Source: Alphaproteobacteria bacterium | GTDB taxonomy: Bacteria; Pseudomonadota; Alphaproteobacteria; Caulobacterales; Hyphomonadaceae | Direction: 5' to 3' | Assembly (NCBI GenBank): GCA_018830285.1 | Contig: JAHJSB010000049.1 | Location: 1-53,698, forward strand | DNA: 53,698 nt | In this document: piece by piece, positions 8,650 to 16,685 of the stretch | Layout of the letters: the number at the start of each line of letters is the position of its first letter | Position numbering within the stretch: the first letter of the stretch is position 1 | Position numbers and translations under genes: made by a program | The notes under the pieces: generated by a model | The model's database searches: none | The model's input: only the letters and a program-made list of their open reading frames with translations | What the model was told of the DNA's origin: nothing

Positions 8650-10245
8650 ATGCTGAAGAAAACTGTGCGCTGGGGTGCAGACGTTGGATGCCAGTCGAAA
8701 ATCAAGCCACTGGAAACCACAGCAGAACTGTCGGATTTCGGCCTGAAGGGAAAGCTGGCCCAGGGTGAACTCGGCTTCAACCGCGCGCTGACCAAGCGCG
8801 ACGCGAAGAATGATGCGGCCGATGCGATCCCGGCCTCGGATGCGATCACGCAGGACCAGTGGAGCGAGCGCGAGCAGCAGATCGCCGAGCGCGCCGAAAC
8901 CGTGCGCCGGGGCCTGACCACCTGGCTCAGCACGACCGCCGCCAGCGTTCGCAATTTCATTCATGACTGCACGCCGGTCGATATCTATCCCGACCAGTTG
9001 CGCGAAGCGATCAAGTCGGAAGAAAACGAATACCGCCATCACGAGATGGATGACCGGTCAGAGGCGAAGGAAAGCCACGACGCCGCCATCATCGAATTGC
9101 GGACGTTCCGCGCCCGCCATGGTGACCGGATCGGCGACCGTACGCCCGACATCAAGAAGAATGTCGAGCAAACCGTTGCGATCCTCGTCTTCATCATGCT
9201 GCTCGAAGGCGGCTTCAATGCGCTCCTGTTCAAGGATGCGCAGTCGTCCGGCCTGATGGGCGGCCTGATGATCGCTTTCGCTGTCAGCGCAGTGAACGTC
9301 TGTATTGCGGTCGTCACCGGCTTCTTCGGGATCCGCTACGCGTTCAATCACCCGAACATCGCCGCCCGTGTCTTCGGCGGAGCGATCATGGCGATCGGCC
9401 TGTTGAGCGGCCTGTTCCTGAACTTCTTTGTCGCGCATTTCCGTGATGCCGTGGAGACGGGCCTGATCGCCGCGACGGCGGCCGGTACGATGGGCGAATT
9501 TTCCATGTTTGACATCTCGCCCGCGTCGGTGATGTCCGGCATGTTCCCGAACATCATTGGCCTCGATAGCTTCATCGCCATGGGCCTCCTGTTCATGGGG
9601 CTCACCGTGTTCGGCCTCGCCGTTTACGAAGGCTATGACCGCATTTCCGATAGCTATCCCGGCTATGGCCGCGTCTGGCGCAAGGAGCGCAAGGCCTATG
9701 AGCGCCGCCAGCAGGTGCGCAATGGTGTACGCGATGACCTGTCGGACTATTTCACCCAGTGCCGCATGTGGTTCGAGACCCAGCTCTCACGCCATGCTGC
9801 CGCCAAGCGTGAAATCGAGAAAGCCATGAACGAGCTGGAATCGCGCCGCGACATCGCTGTTGCCATCGCGGCCAAGGCGGCTGACCAGGAGCGTTCGCTC
9901 AAGGTCGCCTATCGTCAGGCCCACCGTCGTCATCGCAACCAGCTGCGCGACAAGCTCGGCGAGCAGGCGGCATGCCCGGCCTATTTCGACGAGATCGTCA
10001 CGCCGCAACTGCCGCCATTCGATTACACAAAAGAGCGGGATCAGGCGAACGCGGCGATCAAGGCGATCGACCAGAATCTCAAGGCCCTGAACATGACCCG
10101 CGAATGGCTGGAGACGCATATCCAACAGGTCCAGAAGGGCCTCTCGAGCATCGAGAAAAAAGTGGGCGAAGAAATCGAGAAGGTCCGTGACGGCAAAAGC
10201 GCCGGCAAGGCTTTCGTTTCCGTGGACGAAGCGCGCCGCGCCTGA
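8650..10245 (+). CDS. Four-helix membrane protein with long coiled-coil tail, unknown function
   Basis: A 531-residue protein I do not recognise. The N-terminal 170 residues are charged and helical (DQWSEREQQIAERAETVRRGL, then an Arg/Asp/Glu-rich stretch). Four hydrophobic segments follow at about 174-196, 203-228, 241-262 and 302-325. The C-terminal 200 residues are strongly charged and predicted helical/coiled-coil (KREIEKAMNELESRRDIA, QANAAIKAIDQNLKALN, GLSSIEKKVGEEIEKV). No enzyme motif is visible. The start at 8650 is preferred because AGAGGT precedes it; the frame is open from 8485 but that stretch looks like leader DNA. It sits 23 bases before a membrane-anchored VWA-like gene, probably as one operon, which suggests a membrane complex. 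Confidence 0.8.
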   Translation: MLKKTVRWGADVGCQSKIKPLETTAELSDFGLKGKLAQGELGFNRALTKRDAKNDAADAIPASDAITQDQWSEREQQIAERAETVRRGLTTWLSTTAASVRNFIHDCTPVDIYPDQLREAIKSEENEYRHHEMDDRSEAKESHDAAIIELRTFRARHGDRIGDRTPDIKKNVEQTVAILVFIMLLEGGFNALLFKDAQSSGLMGGLMIAFAVSAVNVCIAVVTGFFGIRYAFNHPNIAARVFGGAIMAIGLLSGLFLNFFVAHFRDAVETGLIAATAAGTMGEFSMFDISPASVMSGMFPNIIGLDSFIAMGLLFMGLTVFGLAVYEGYDRISDSYPGYGRVWRKERKAYERRQQVRNGVRDDLSDYFTQCRMWFETQLSRHAAAKREIEKAMNELESRRDIAVAIAAKAADQERSLKVAYRQAHRRHRNQLRDKLGEQAACPAYFDEIVTPQLPPFDYTKERDQANAAIKAIDQNLKALNMTREWLETHIQQVQKGLSSIEKKVGEEIEKVRDGKSAGKAFVSVDEARRA

Positions 10246-10268
10246 GGGCGGGGCCAGGAGAATAGACG

Positions 10269-11042
10269 ATGGCAAGAAGACGAGAAAAAGGACCCTGGTT
10301 CTGGCGCGGCATGATCGGCCTGATGCTGTCAGGCGTGTTCGGCCTGTTTGCGCTGGTCGCCTTCAATATCCCGCCAAGCGTGATGGCCGAAACCAGCTGC
10401 CGCATGGACCGCAAGGATCCGGCGCATACGGTGATCCTGCTCGACCAGTCCGATCCGTTCAATCCGAACGATCTCGACTGGGTGCATGAATTCGTCGACA
10501 ACGAGGCCCGGGCCCTGCCGAAATACGGGCGCCTCACGGTGATGACGCCGAATGCTGCCAGCCCCTATGATCCCAAGGTCATCTTCGTCAAATGCTCGCC
10601 CGGCAGCGTTGCTGACGCCAACCCGATCACGCAGAACCCGAAAATGATCGAGCAGGTCTGGCAGTCCGACTTCTACAAGCCGCTGATCGCCGAGATCGAA
10701 ACCGCTCTCCAGGACACGCGCCAACCAAGCTCGCCCCTGTTCGAAGCGCTTTATACGATCGCTGACCGGGCCGACTTCCAGTCGACCAATGAGAACCGCC
10801 GTGTCGTCGTCGTGTCAGACCTGATGCAGCATTCAGATGGCTTCTCCTTCTACAAGGTCGGTGCCGACTATGACGCCTATCTCGGCTCGAAACTCGGCCA
10901 GGCCAAGCCGCACATGGACAAGGTCCAGGTCGTCGCACGCATCGTTCCGCGCCAGATATACGACCTGCCGCTGGCCGATGTGAAAGCGTTCTGGCGGGCC
11001 TATTTTACAGAGGCCGGGGCCGACTACGGTTCGGTGAACTGA
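10269..11042 (+). CDS. Membrane-anchored von Willebrand A-like protein, unknown function
   Basis: A 257-residue protein with a single N-terminal transmembrane helix (about residues 13-33) that should place the rest in the periplasm. The domain begins with HTVILLDQSDPFN, where D59-x-S61 recalls the first part of a MIDAS (DxSxS) metal site. It continues with alternating beta/alpha character: GRLTVMTPN, SPLFEALYTIADRA, NRRVVVVSDLMQHSDGFSFY, KVQVVARIVPRQ. This is the layout of a VWA-type Rossmann fold, but the third MIDAS position is Pro rather than Ser, so metal binding is uncertain. Start at the ATG 23 bases after the preceding membrane-protein gene, preceded by CAGGAG. A rho-independent terminator follows, so the pair forms its own unit. 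Confidence 0.78.
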   Translation: MARRREKGPWFWRGMIGLMLSGVFGLFALVAFNIPPSVMAETSCRMDRKDPAHTVILLDQSDPFNPNDLDWVHEFVDNEARALPKYGRLTVMTPNAASPYDPKVIFVKCSPGSVADANPITQNPKMIEQVWQSDFYKPLIAEIETALQDTRQPSSPLFEALYTIADRADFQSTNENRRVVVVSDLMQHSDGFSFYKVGADYDAYLGSKLGQAKPHMDKVQVVARIVPRQIYDLPLADVKAFWRAYFTEAGADYGSVN

Positions 11043-11066
11043 GCGTTCCACTCTCGCGTTCTGGCA

Positions 11067-11094
11067 CAGGCCGCCCCACAAGGCGGCCTGTTTT
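11067..11094 (+). terminator. Rho-independent terminator after the VWA-like gene
   Basis: CAGGCCGCC pairs perfectly with GGCGGCCTG around a six-base loop and is followed by TTTT. It separates the 8650-11042 unit from hisC. Confidence 0.88.
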
Positions 11095-11155
11095 CATTGG
11101 CGGGGCGGCAAAGAACGGGATTTCCCGGCAGCCAGCTTTGGTGTAACCGCCGGGC

Positions 11156-12247
11156 ATGACTGACATTCGCCCGCTTCCGCATATCCTGAAGACCAAACCT
11201 TATGTGCCTGGCGGCAAGCTCGCCGGCGCCAAAGGGCCGGTCGTGATGCTGGCCTCGAACGAAAACCCGTTCGGGCCAAACCCGCTGGCCATCGAAGCGA
11301 TGCGCGAAGCAGCGACCAGCGTGCACGTCTATCCCGATCCGACCTATGGCGCGCTGCGCGAAGCCATCGCGGCGGCTGCGGGCATCAGGGATGCGAACCG
11401 GATCGCCGTGTCGTCAGGCTCGGATGAGATCATCCACCTGCTGACGCAATGCTATGCCGGGCCGGGAGATGAAATCCTGCAGACCGAGCATGCCTTTTCC
11501 ATGTACGCGGTCTCGGCAACGGCACACGGTGCGGCCTGTATCTCGGTGCCTGAGACAGACCTGACGGCGGGTGCCAACGCGATCCTGGGCGGTGTGTCCG
11601 AGCACACCAGAATCCTGTTCCTCGCCAATCCCAACAATCCGACCGGCACGATGATGTCGCTTGAGGCGCTGACCCAATTGCAGGATGCGCTGCCGCCTCA
11701 CGTCCTGTTCGTGATCGATGGCGCTTATGCCGAATATGTCGGCCCGGACTATGAGGCGGCGATCCGCGATCTCGTCGACCGGCGCGCCAACACGGTGATG
11801 ATGCGAACGTTCTCGAAGATCCACGGCCTGGCGGCCGCCCGCCTCGGCTGGGCCTACCTGCCGCAGGAGATTGCCGAGACCTTCCAGCGCATTCGCGGCC
11901 CGTTCAACGTCAACAGCCTCGCTGCCGCCGCGGGTATTGCCAGTATCAGCGACCCGGCCTTCATCGCGATGAGCCGTGAGCACAACACGCTCTGGCGTGC
12001 GAAGATGATTGATGCGCTCAACGCGATGGGCCTGACGACGCCGGTCTCCTACGCGAATTTCGTGATCCCCGATTTCGGCTCGGCCGAGCGCGCCGCGGTC
12101 GCCCATGCCTTCCTGAAGGATCGTGATATCCTCGTGCGTGCGATTGCCGGTTACGGCCTGCCGACGCGCCTGCGGATCAGTGTCGGGTCGGCGGAAGACA
12201 ATGAAGCCGTCCTCGCTGCCCTGACCGATTTCAACGAGTCGCGCTGA
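11156..12247 (+). CDS. hisC: Histidinol-phosphate aminotransferase
   Basis: A PLP-dependent class II aminotransferase of 363 residues that converts imidazole-acetol phosphate to histidinol phosphate in histidine synthesis. Visible features are the N-terminal ASNENPFGP substrate segment, SSGSDEII, NPNNPTG at about 159-165, the PLP-contacting D188 in VIDGAYAEY, the Schiff-base Lys221 in TFSKIHGLAAARLGW, and the C-terminal TRLRISVG Arg. The related aromatic aminotransferases share this pattern, so a role in aromatic amino acid transamination is possible. It stands alone, without other his genes. Its 3' end overlaps the convergent panC by 17 bases. Confidence 0.92.
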   Translation: MTDIRPLPHILKTKPYVPGGKLAGAKGPVVMLASNENPFGPNPLAIEAMREAATSVHVYPDPTYGALREAIAAAAGIRDANRIAVSSGSDEIIHLLTQCYAGPGDEILQTEHAFSMYAVSATAHGAACISVPETDLTAGANAILGGVSEHTRILFLANPNNPTGTMMSLEALTQLQDALPPHVLFVIDGAYAEYVGPDYEAAIRDLVDRRANTVMMRTFSKIHGLAAARLGWAYLPQEIAETFQRIRGPFNVNSLAAAAGIASISDPAFIAMSREHNTLWRAKMIDALNAMGLTTPVSYANFVIPDFGSAERAAVAHAFLKDRDILVRAIAGYGLPTRLRISVGSAEDNEAVLAALTDFNESR

Positions 12248-13109
12248 TATTGTCGATCAGGCGGGTCTTGCCCATCCAGGCCGCCCCGAGCAGCCGGGCA
12301 ATCGTACCCGGCGCCAGCGGTGCATCCGGCAAGTCGATCAGCGTGTCAGGATCAACCAGGCTGACATAGTCCAGCTTGCGGAACCCCGATGCCATGACCA
12401 GTGCGCGTGCCTCATCCAGCGCCACGGAGGGCATCGTGCCGATCGCAATCCGCATCGAGGCACGATGCAAGGCCGCCTGGAGCGCGCCGGCGGCGTTCCG
12501 CTCCTCCGCCGTCAGGTAGAGATTGCGGGACGACTGGGCGAGCCCGTCGGCGTCGCGGGTTGTCCGGCCGCCGAGAATTTCCACAGGAAAGCTGAGGTCG
12601 CGGACCATGCGGCGAATGATCTGCAGCTGCTGGTAGTCCTTCTCGCCGAACACCGCGACGTCGGGCTGTACATGCAGGAACAGGCGGGCGACGACCGTCG
12701 CGACACCATAGAAAAAGTGGGGCCGGTAGACCCCGTCGAGCAGGTCCGACATGCCCTCGACGCGCACATTCGTGGTGTTGCCGGGCGGATACATCTCCTC
12801 AACCGATGGCAAATACACCAAATCGCAGCCGACCGATGCGAGCTTCGTTATGTCCGTCTCGGAGTCACGCGGATAAGTCTCGAAATCCTCACCTGGGGCA
12901 AATTGCGTGGGGTTTACGAAGATGCTCGCGACGGTCTTGGAAGCCTTTTCCCGTGCCTTTTCAACGAGTGACAAGTGGCCTGCGTGCAGCGCCCCCATCG
13001 TCGGTACGAATCCGACCGACTCGCCTGCCAGCTTCCATGTCCGGATATGCTGTCCCAACTGGGCGCGCGTGCTCACAACCGTGACCGGTTTACCTGTACT
13101 CGAATTCAC
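12231..13109 (-). CDS. panC: Pantothenate synthetase
   Basis: Condenses pantoate and beta-alanine with ATP to give pantothenate, a coenzyme A precursor. The 292 residues carry FVPTMGALHAGHLSLV (the HIGH-like nucleotide-binding motif), FVNPTQFAPGEDFETYPR, VFGEKDYQQLQIIRRMV and the KMSKS-like SSRNLYL. The start codon at 13109 is GTG with no strong ribosome-binding site; a second in-frame GTG ten codons later is an alternative, but both leave the first conserved strand intact. It is divergent from the unknown gene at 13177 and then mipZ, an order that I recall from Caulobacter. Confidence 0.95.
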   Translation of the reverse strand: MNSSTGKPVTVVSTRAQLGQHIRTWKLAGESVGFVPTMGALHAGHLSLVEKAREKASKTVASIFVNPTQFAPGEDFETYPRDSETDITKLASVGCDLVYLPSVEEMYPPGNTTNVRVEGMSDLLDGVYRPHFFYGVATVVARLFLHVQPDVAVFGEKDYQQLQIIRRMVRDLSFPVEILGGRTTRDADGLAQSSRNLYLTAEERNAAGALQAALHRASMRIAIGTMPSVALDEARALVMASGFRKLDYVSLVDPDTLIDLPDAPLAPGTIARLLGAAWMGKTRLIDNISATR

Positions 13110-13176
13110 TTTGAAAAGGCCCCGACTGGCTATGAAGTAAACGTGTTGTTAACCCAAACAGGGGAATTTCCAAGAC

Positions 13177-13641
13177 ATGACACACCGCATCCTTGCTCCG
13201 ATTAAGTCTTTCGCGCTTTCTGCAGCCCTTCGCTTGGCCGCTGGCAGGTCCAGAATGCTTGAAGCTTCGGCACCGGAACCGCGAATTCGATCAATTGATC
13301 CGGACCATATGTCCGACGAGTGGATGTTCGACCGTCGCGAAACGCCTGTTTCGGCAGAGGCTTATGTCTTCTCTCGTGAGATGTCGCGCGTTTCGGGCGC
13401 TCTCAGCGGATTGCGGTCACTGCTCACACAGATTTCGACGCATGCGCCCGTGCTGGACCTCATGCCCGAAGGCGTGCCGTTCGGCGCGATGGTTTCGGAT
13501 GCATTGCTTTTCGAGGGCGAGCCGATGGCAGCAAGCTACGGCCCGGCTCCGGTGGAAGATGCTGACCTGTTCGAAGAGCAGCCAGCCTTCATGCCTGCTC
13601 TTGTCCGTCGCGGCGGCGAAGCCGGATCGCGCGTCGCCTGA
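13177..13641 (+). CDS. Conserved-looking hypothetical protein upstream of mipZ
   Basis: A 154-residue protein I do not recognise. It has a basic, weakly amphipathic N-terminus (MTHRILAPIKSFALSAALRLAAGRSRM), then a mostly acidic chain with SREMSRVSGALSGLRSLLTQI as a likely helix, and an acidic C-terminal third (PVEDADLFEEQP). There is no clear signal peptide cleavage site and no enzyme motif. It starts 67 bases from the divergent panC and ends 52 bases before mipZ in the same direction, so it may be co-transcribed with mipZ. That coding use resembles its neighbours and the frame is intact argue it is a real gene. Confidence 0.62.
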   Translation: MTHRILAPIKSFALSAALRLAAGRSRMLEASAPEPRIRSIDPDHMSDEWMFDRRETPVSAEAYVFSREMSRVSGALSGLRSLLTQISTHAPVLDLMPEGVPFGAMVSDALLFEGEPMAASYGPAPVEDADLFEEQPAFMPALVRRGGEAGSRVA

Positions 13642-13693
13642 GGAATTCGTTCCTTGCCGTTTCAACCGCTGAGATTGTGTGGAGTCGCTCAAC

Positions 13694-14581
13694 ATGCCCG
13701 CTGATGGATTCGCCCCGGTAAGTCAGGTGGGTGTCCCGGACATGTCAGTGCAGCAACGCGATGCGCGGGTTATTGTTGTGGGCAACGAAAAGGGCGGGGC
13801 CGGCAAGTCCACCGTTTCCATGCACCTGTCCGTTGCGTTGATGCGCATGGGCAAGAAAGTCGGCATCGTTGATCTCGATGTCCGCCAACGCACCCTGACC
13901 CGCTATCTCGAAAACCGCCTGCGCTGGATGACCTCTACTGGCGCCAAGCTTCCGATGCCGGAAATCATCCGCGTCGATGCCAGCACCGAGCGGGATCTCG
14001 ACAAGGCGGAAGCCGAAGAAACCCAACGTTTCCTGACTTGCCTCGCGCGCCTGAAAAAGGCCTGTGATTTCGTGCTGGTCGATGCGCCCGGAGGTGACAC
14101 ATTCCTGTCGCGCCTCGCCCATGTCAGCGCTGACAGCCTGATCACGCCGCTGAATGACAGCTTCGTTGATTTCGATCTGTTGGGCGACGTGAACCCGCAG
14201 ACGCTGGAAGTGATCCGGCCCAGCTTCTATTCGGAAATGGTCTGGTCGTGCCGCAAGAAAAAGGCCCAGGCTAGCCGCCGTCCGATCGACTGGATCGTGA
14301 TGCGCAACCGCATGTCGCCGCTGGCGGCCAAGAACAAGGAACGCGTCGGCGAAGCGCTCGAGAACCTGTCCAAGCGCATCGGCTTCCGCCTTGCGCCGGG
14401 CCTCTCCGAACGTGTGATCTATCGCGAACTCTTCCCCGCGGGCCTGACCCTTCTCGACCTGACCGAGAAGGGCTCCAACGTGTCCTTCACGATGAGCCAT
14501 GTGGCCGCGCGCCAGGAAATGCGCGACCTCCTGATCGTCTTGCAATTGCCGGAACTGATAGGCGCTGAAATCGAGTTCTAG
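13694..14581 (+). CDS. mipZ: Division-site positioning ATPase MipZ
   Basis: A ParA/MinD-superfamily ATPase that in Caulobacter forms a gradient from the ParB-bound origins and inhibits FtsZ, placing division at midcell. The 295-residue chain has the deviant Walker A motif NEKGGAGKST (Lys33, Lys38), DLDVRQRTLTRYLENR, the Walker B region FVLVDAPGGD and the MipZ-specific TPLNDSFVDFDLLG, DWIVMRNR, GLSERVIYRELFPAGLTLLDL. ATG at 13694 has GGAG upstream; a GTG at 13679 is less likely. Compared with Caulobacter MipZ it has an N-terminal extension of about 20 residues before the first strand. Its TAG stop shares the CTAG at 14578-14581 with the stop of the convergent SDR gene. Confidence 0.96.
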   Translation: MPADGFAPVSQVGVPDMSVQQRDARVIVVGNEKGGAGKSTVSMHLSVALMRMGKKVGIVDLDVRQRTLTRYLENRLRWMTSTGAKLPMPEIIRVDASTERDLDKAEAEETQRFLTCLARLKKACDFVLVDAPGGDTFLSRLAHVSADSLITPLNDSFVDFDLLGDVNPQTLEVIRPSFYSEMVWSCRKKKAQASRRPIDWIVMRNRMSPLAAKNKERVGEALENLSKRIGFRLAPGLSERVIYRELFPAGLTLLDLTEKGSNVSFTMSHVAARQEMRDLLIVLQLPELIGAEIEF

Positions 14582-15432
14582 TGCCGGGGTGTCCGGTCAC
14601 GGATCCTGTCAAAACCTGCCTTGATCGCAGCGAAACGCTCATCCACACCCGACTCGAACATGTTGTCGGTGAAGATGTACGCCCAATCTTCCTCGATGCC
14701 CTCGCGCACCAGTTCGCCGACATAGAGCGGATCGATGCCCTTGTTGATAAGATCGGCCGCCATTTTGGCAAACTCCGATTCGGCTGCTTGCGCCGCGGCT
14801 GCGTCGACATCGATCTTGCTCGCAAACCGCCCCGGTAGGTTGCGTCCCGATTCCATGATTTTCGTGCGAATGAAGCCCGGGCAAAGCACCGACACACCGA
14901 TTCCGCGTGGGGCCAGTTCCTGACGGAGACCTTCCGACAAGGCCACGACGCCATATTTCGTGACATTGTAGGCGGGCGCGACGGCGGCGACGAGGCCGGC
15001 CATGGAGGCTGTCGAAACGACCTGGCCGCCTTCACCGTGCGATTCGATCAGCGGGCCAAAAATCTCGAATCCCCAGACGACCGACATCAGGTTGACGCCG
15101 ATGGTCCAGTCCCACGCCGCATCGTTCCACTGGCCATAGCCGCCTGCGCCCCCGACGCCTGCATTATTGACGAGGATGTGGACCTTGCCGAAGCGCTCAA
15201 TGGTCGCGTCGGCGGCGGCCTGCAATTGGTCCTTGAGCGAGACGTCGGCGATGACGCCCTCGACATCGGCATTGGTCAGCCTGAGATCGCTGATCGCCTT
15301 GTCGAGCGCGTCTTTCTCGATATCTGCCATCATCACTTTGACGCCCGCTTGCGCCAGAGCGGTCGCAATGCCAAGTCCGATGCCCGATGCTGCGCCTGTT
15401 ACGAATGCTGTCTTGCCAGCCAGATCCTTCAT
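14578..15432 (-). CDS. SDR-family oxidoreductase
   Basis: A classical short-chain dehydrogenase of 284 residues using NAD(P)H. It has TGAASGIG at 12-19, NNAG at 89-92, and the catalytic Ser143, Tyr155 and Lys159 (YNVTK). The Asp in MMADIEK after the second strand suggests preference for NAD over NADP. The C-terminus is longer than a minimal SDR and ends in a helical segment (DERFAAIKAGFDRIRDR). Start at 15432 is supported by GAGGGACGG; an upstream ATG at 15477 is less likely. The substrate is unknown. It overlaps mipZ by four bases at the stop codons. Confidence 0.9.
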   Translation of the reverse strand: MKDLAGKTAFVTGAASGIGLGIATALAQAGVKVMMADIEKDALDKAISDLRLTNADVEGVIADVSLKDQLQAAADATIERFGKVHILVNNAGVGGAGGYGQWNDAAWDWTIGVNLMSVVWGFEIFGPLIESHGEGGQVVSTASMAGLVAAVAPAYNVTKYGVVALSEGLRQELAPRGIGVSVLCPGFIRTKIMESGRNLPGRFASKIDVDAAAAQAAESEFAKMAADLINKGIDPLYVGELVREGIEEDWAYIFTDNMFESGVDERFAAIKAGFDRIRDRTPRH

Positions 15433-15539
15433 TTCCGTCCCTCGTTTTCTTTCAGCATGCGTCGCCCGCGCAGCCACGACAAGCCGTGACGCATCGGAAC
15501 CCTAGGCATGATGCGGCGCAACGCTTATAGGCCTCGCGC

Positions 15540-16685
15540 ATGGCGACATTCCCTTTCAAGATCAAAGCGACCGAAGGCGCAGCCCGCACCGGCACGCTGA
15601 CCACGCCGCGCGGCGAGATACGCACGCCGGCCTTCATGCCTGTGGGCACGGCAGGTACCGTCAAGGCCCTCTACATGGACCAGGTGAAGGCGGCAGGGGC
15701 GGATATCATCCTCGGCAATACCTATCACCTGATGCTGCGGCCGGGCGCAGAGCGCGTCAAACGCCTCGGCGGACTCCACAAGTTTTCGGGCTGGAGCGGC
15801 CCCATGCTGACCGATAGCGGTGGCTTCCAGGTCTGGAGCCTCGCCCAGTTGCGCAAGATGGACGCCGATGGGGTGACCTTCCAGAGCCATATCGATGGCT
15901 CGACCCACCGCCTGACACCGGCGCGGAGCATCGAGATCCAGGCCGACCTTCTGGGCGCCGACATCTCCATGCAACTCGATGAATGCACCAATTTCCCCTG
16001 CACCCACGCAGAAGCAGAACGCAGCCTGACCCTGTCGCTTGACTGGGGCCAGCGCTCGCTGGACGCCTTCGGTGAACGCGACGCGCAGACCCTGTTTGGC
16101 ATCGTCCAGGGCTCGAATTTCGCTGACCTTCGCGAGCAGTCGGCCAAGGGCGTCGTGGCGCAAGGCTTCGGCGGCATCGCCCTTGGCGGCCTGGCTGTGG
16201 GCGAAGGGCACGAGCAGATGTGCGCGACAATCGACATGACCGTGCCGCATCTGCCCGGTCACCTGCCGCGCTATGTCATGGGCGTCGGCAAGCCGATCGA
16301 CCTTGTCGAAAGCATCGCGCGCGGCATCGACATGTTCGACTGCGTTCTGCCGACACGGTCAGGCCGTCATGGGCAGGCCTGGACCTGGGCCGGGCCGGTA
16401 AACGTCAAGAACGCGCAATTTGCCGAGGACCTGTCGCCGATTGACGAGGCTGTGGATTGCCCGGCCAGCCGCGACTATTCGCGGGCCTATTATCACCACC
16501 TGTTCAAGGCGGGAGAGTATCTGGGGCCGATGCTGCTCAGCTGGCACAACACTGCCTTCTTCCAGGCGCTGATGGCGGAGATTCGCCTCAGTATTCAGGA
16601 GGGACGGTTTGCAGCCCTTCGCTCTCGACTGTCGACGGCATGGGCTGGGACGAAGTCGTCGCCGAAGGCGGAGACAGGCGGATAG
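15540..16685 (+). CDS. tgt: tRNA-guanine transglycosylase with altered zinc site
   Basis: Exchanges G34 of tRNAs with GUN anticodons for preQ1 on the way to queuosine. The 381-residue chain has the substrate-recognition Asp92 in LTDSGGFQ, GIVQGS, GGLAVGEG, and the nucleophile Asp267 in MFDCVLPTRSGRHG. The usual zinc ligands are three Cys in CxCxxC plus a His: here the positions read Val305, Cys307, Ser310 and His336 (VDCPAS and SWHN), so two of the three Cys are missing although the surrounding RDYSRAYYHHLFKAGE is normal. The fold is otherwise complete. The last 98 bases overlap the convergent lipoprotein gene. No other queuosine genes are nearby. Confidence 0.94.
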   Translation: MATFPFKIKATEGAARTGTLTTPRGEIRTPAFMPVGTAGTVKALYMDQVKAAGADIILGNTYHLMLRPGAERVKRLGGLHKFSGWSGPMLTDSGGFQVWSLAQLRKMDADGVTFQSHIDGSTHRLTPARSIEIQADLLGADISMQLDECTNFPCTHAEAERSLTLSLDWGQRSLDAFGERDAQTLFGIVQGSNFADLREQSAKGVVAQGFGGIALGGLAVGEGHEQMCATIDMTVPHLPGHLPRYVMGVGKPIDLVESIARGIDMFDCVLPTRSGRHGQAWTWAGPVNVKNAQFAEDLSPIDEAVDCPASRDYSRAYYHHLFKAGEYLGPMLLSWHNTAFFQALMAEIRLSIQEGRFAALRSRLSTAWAGTKSSPKAETGG

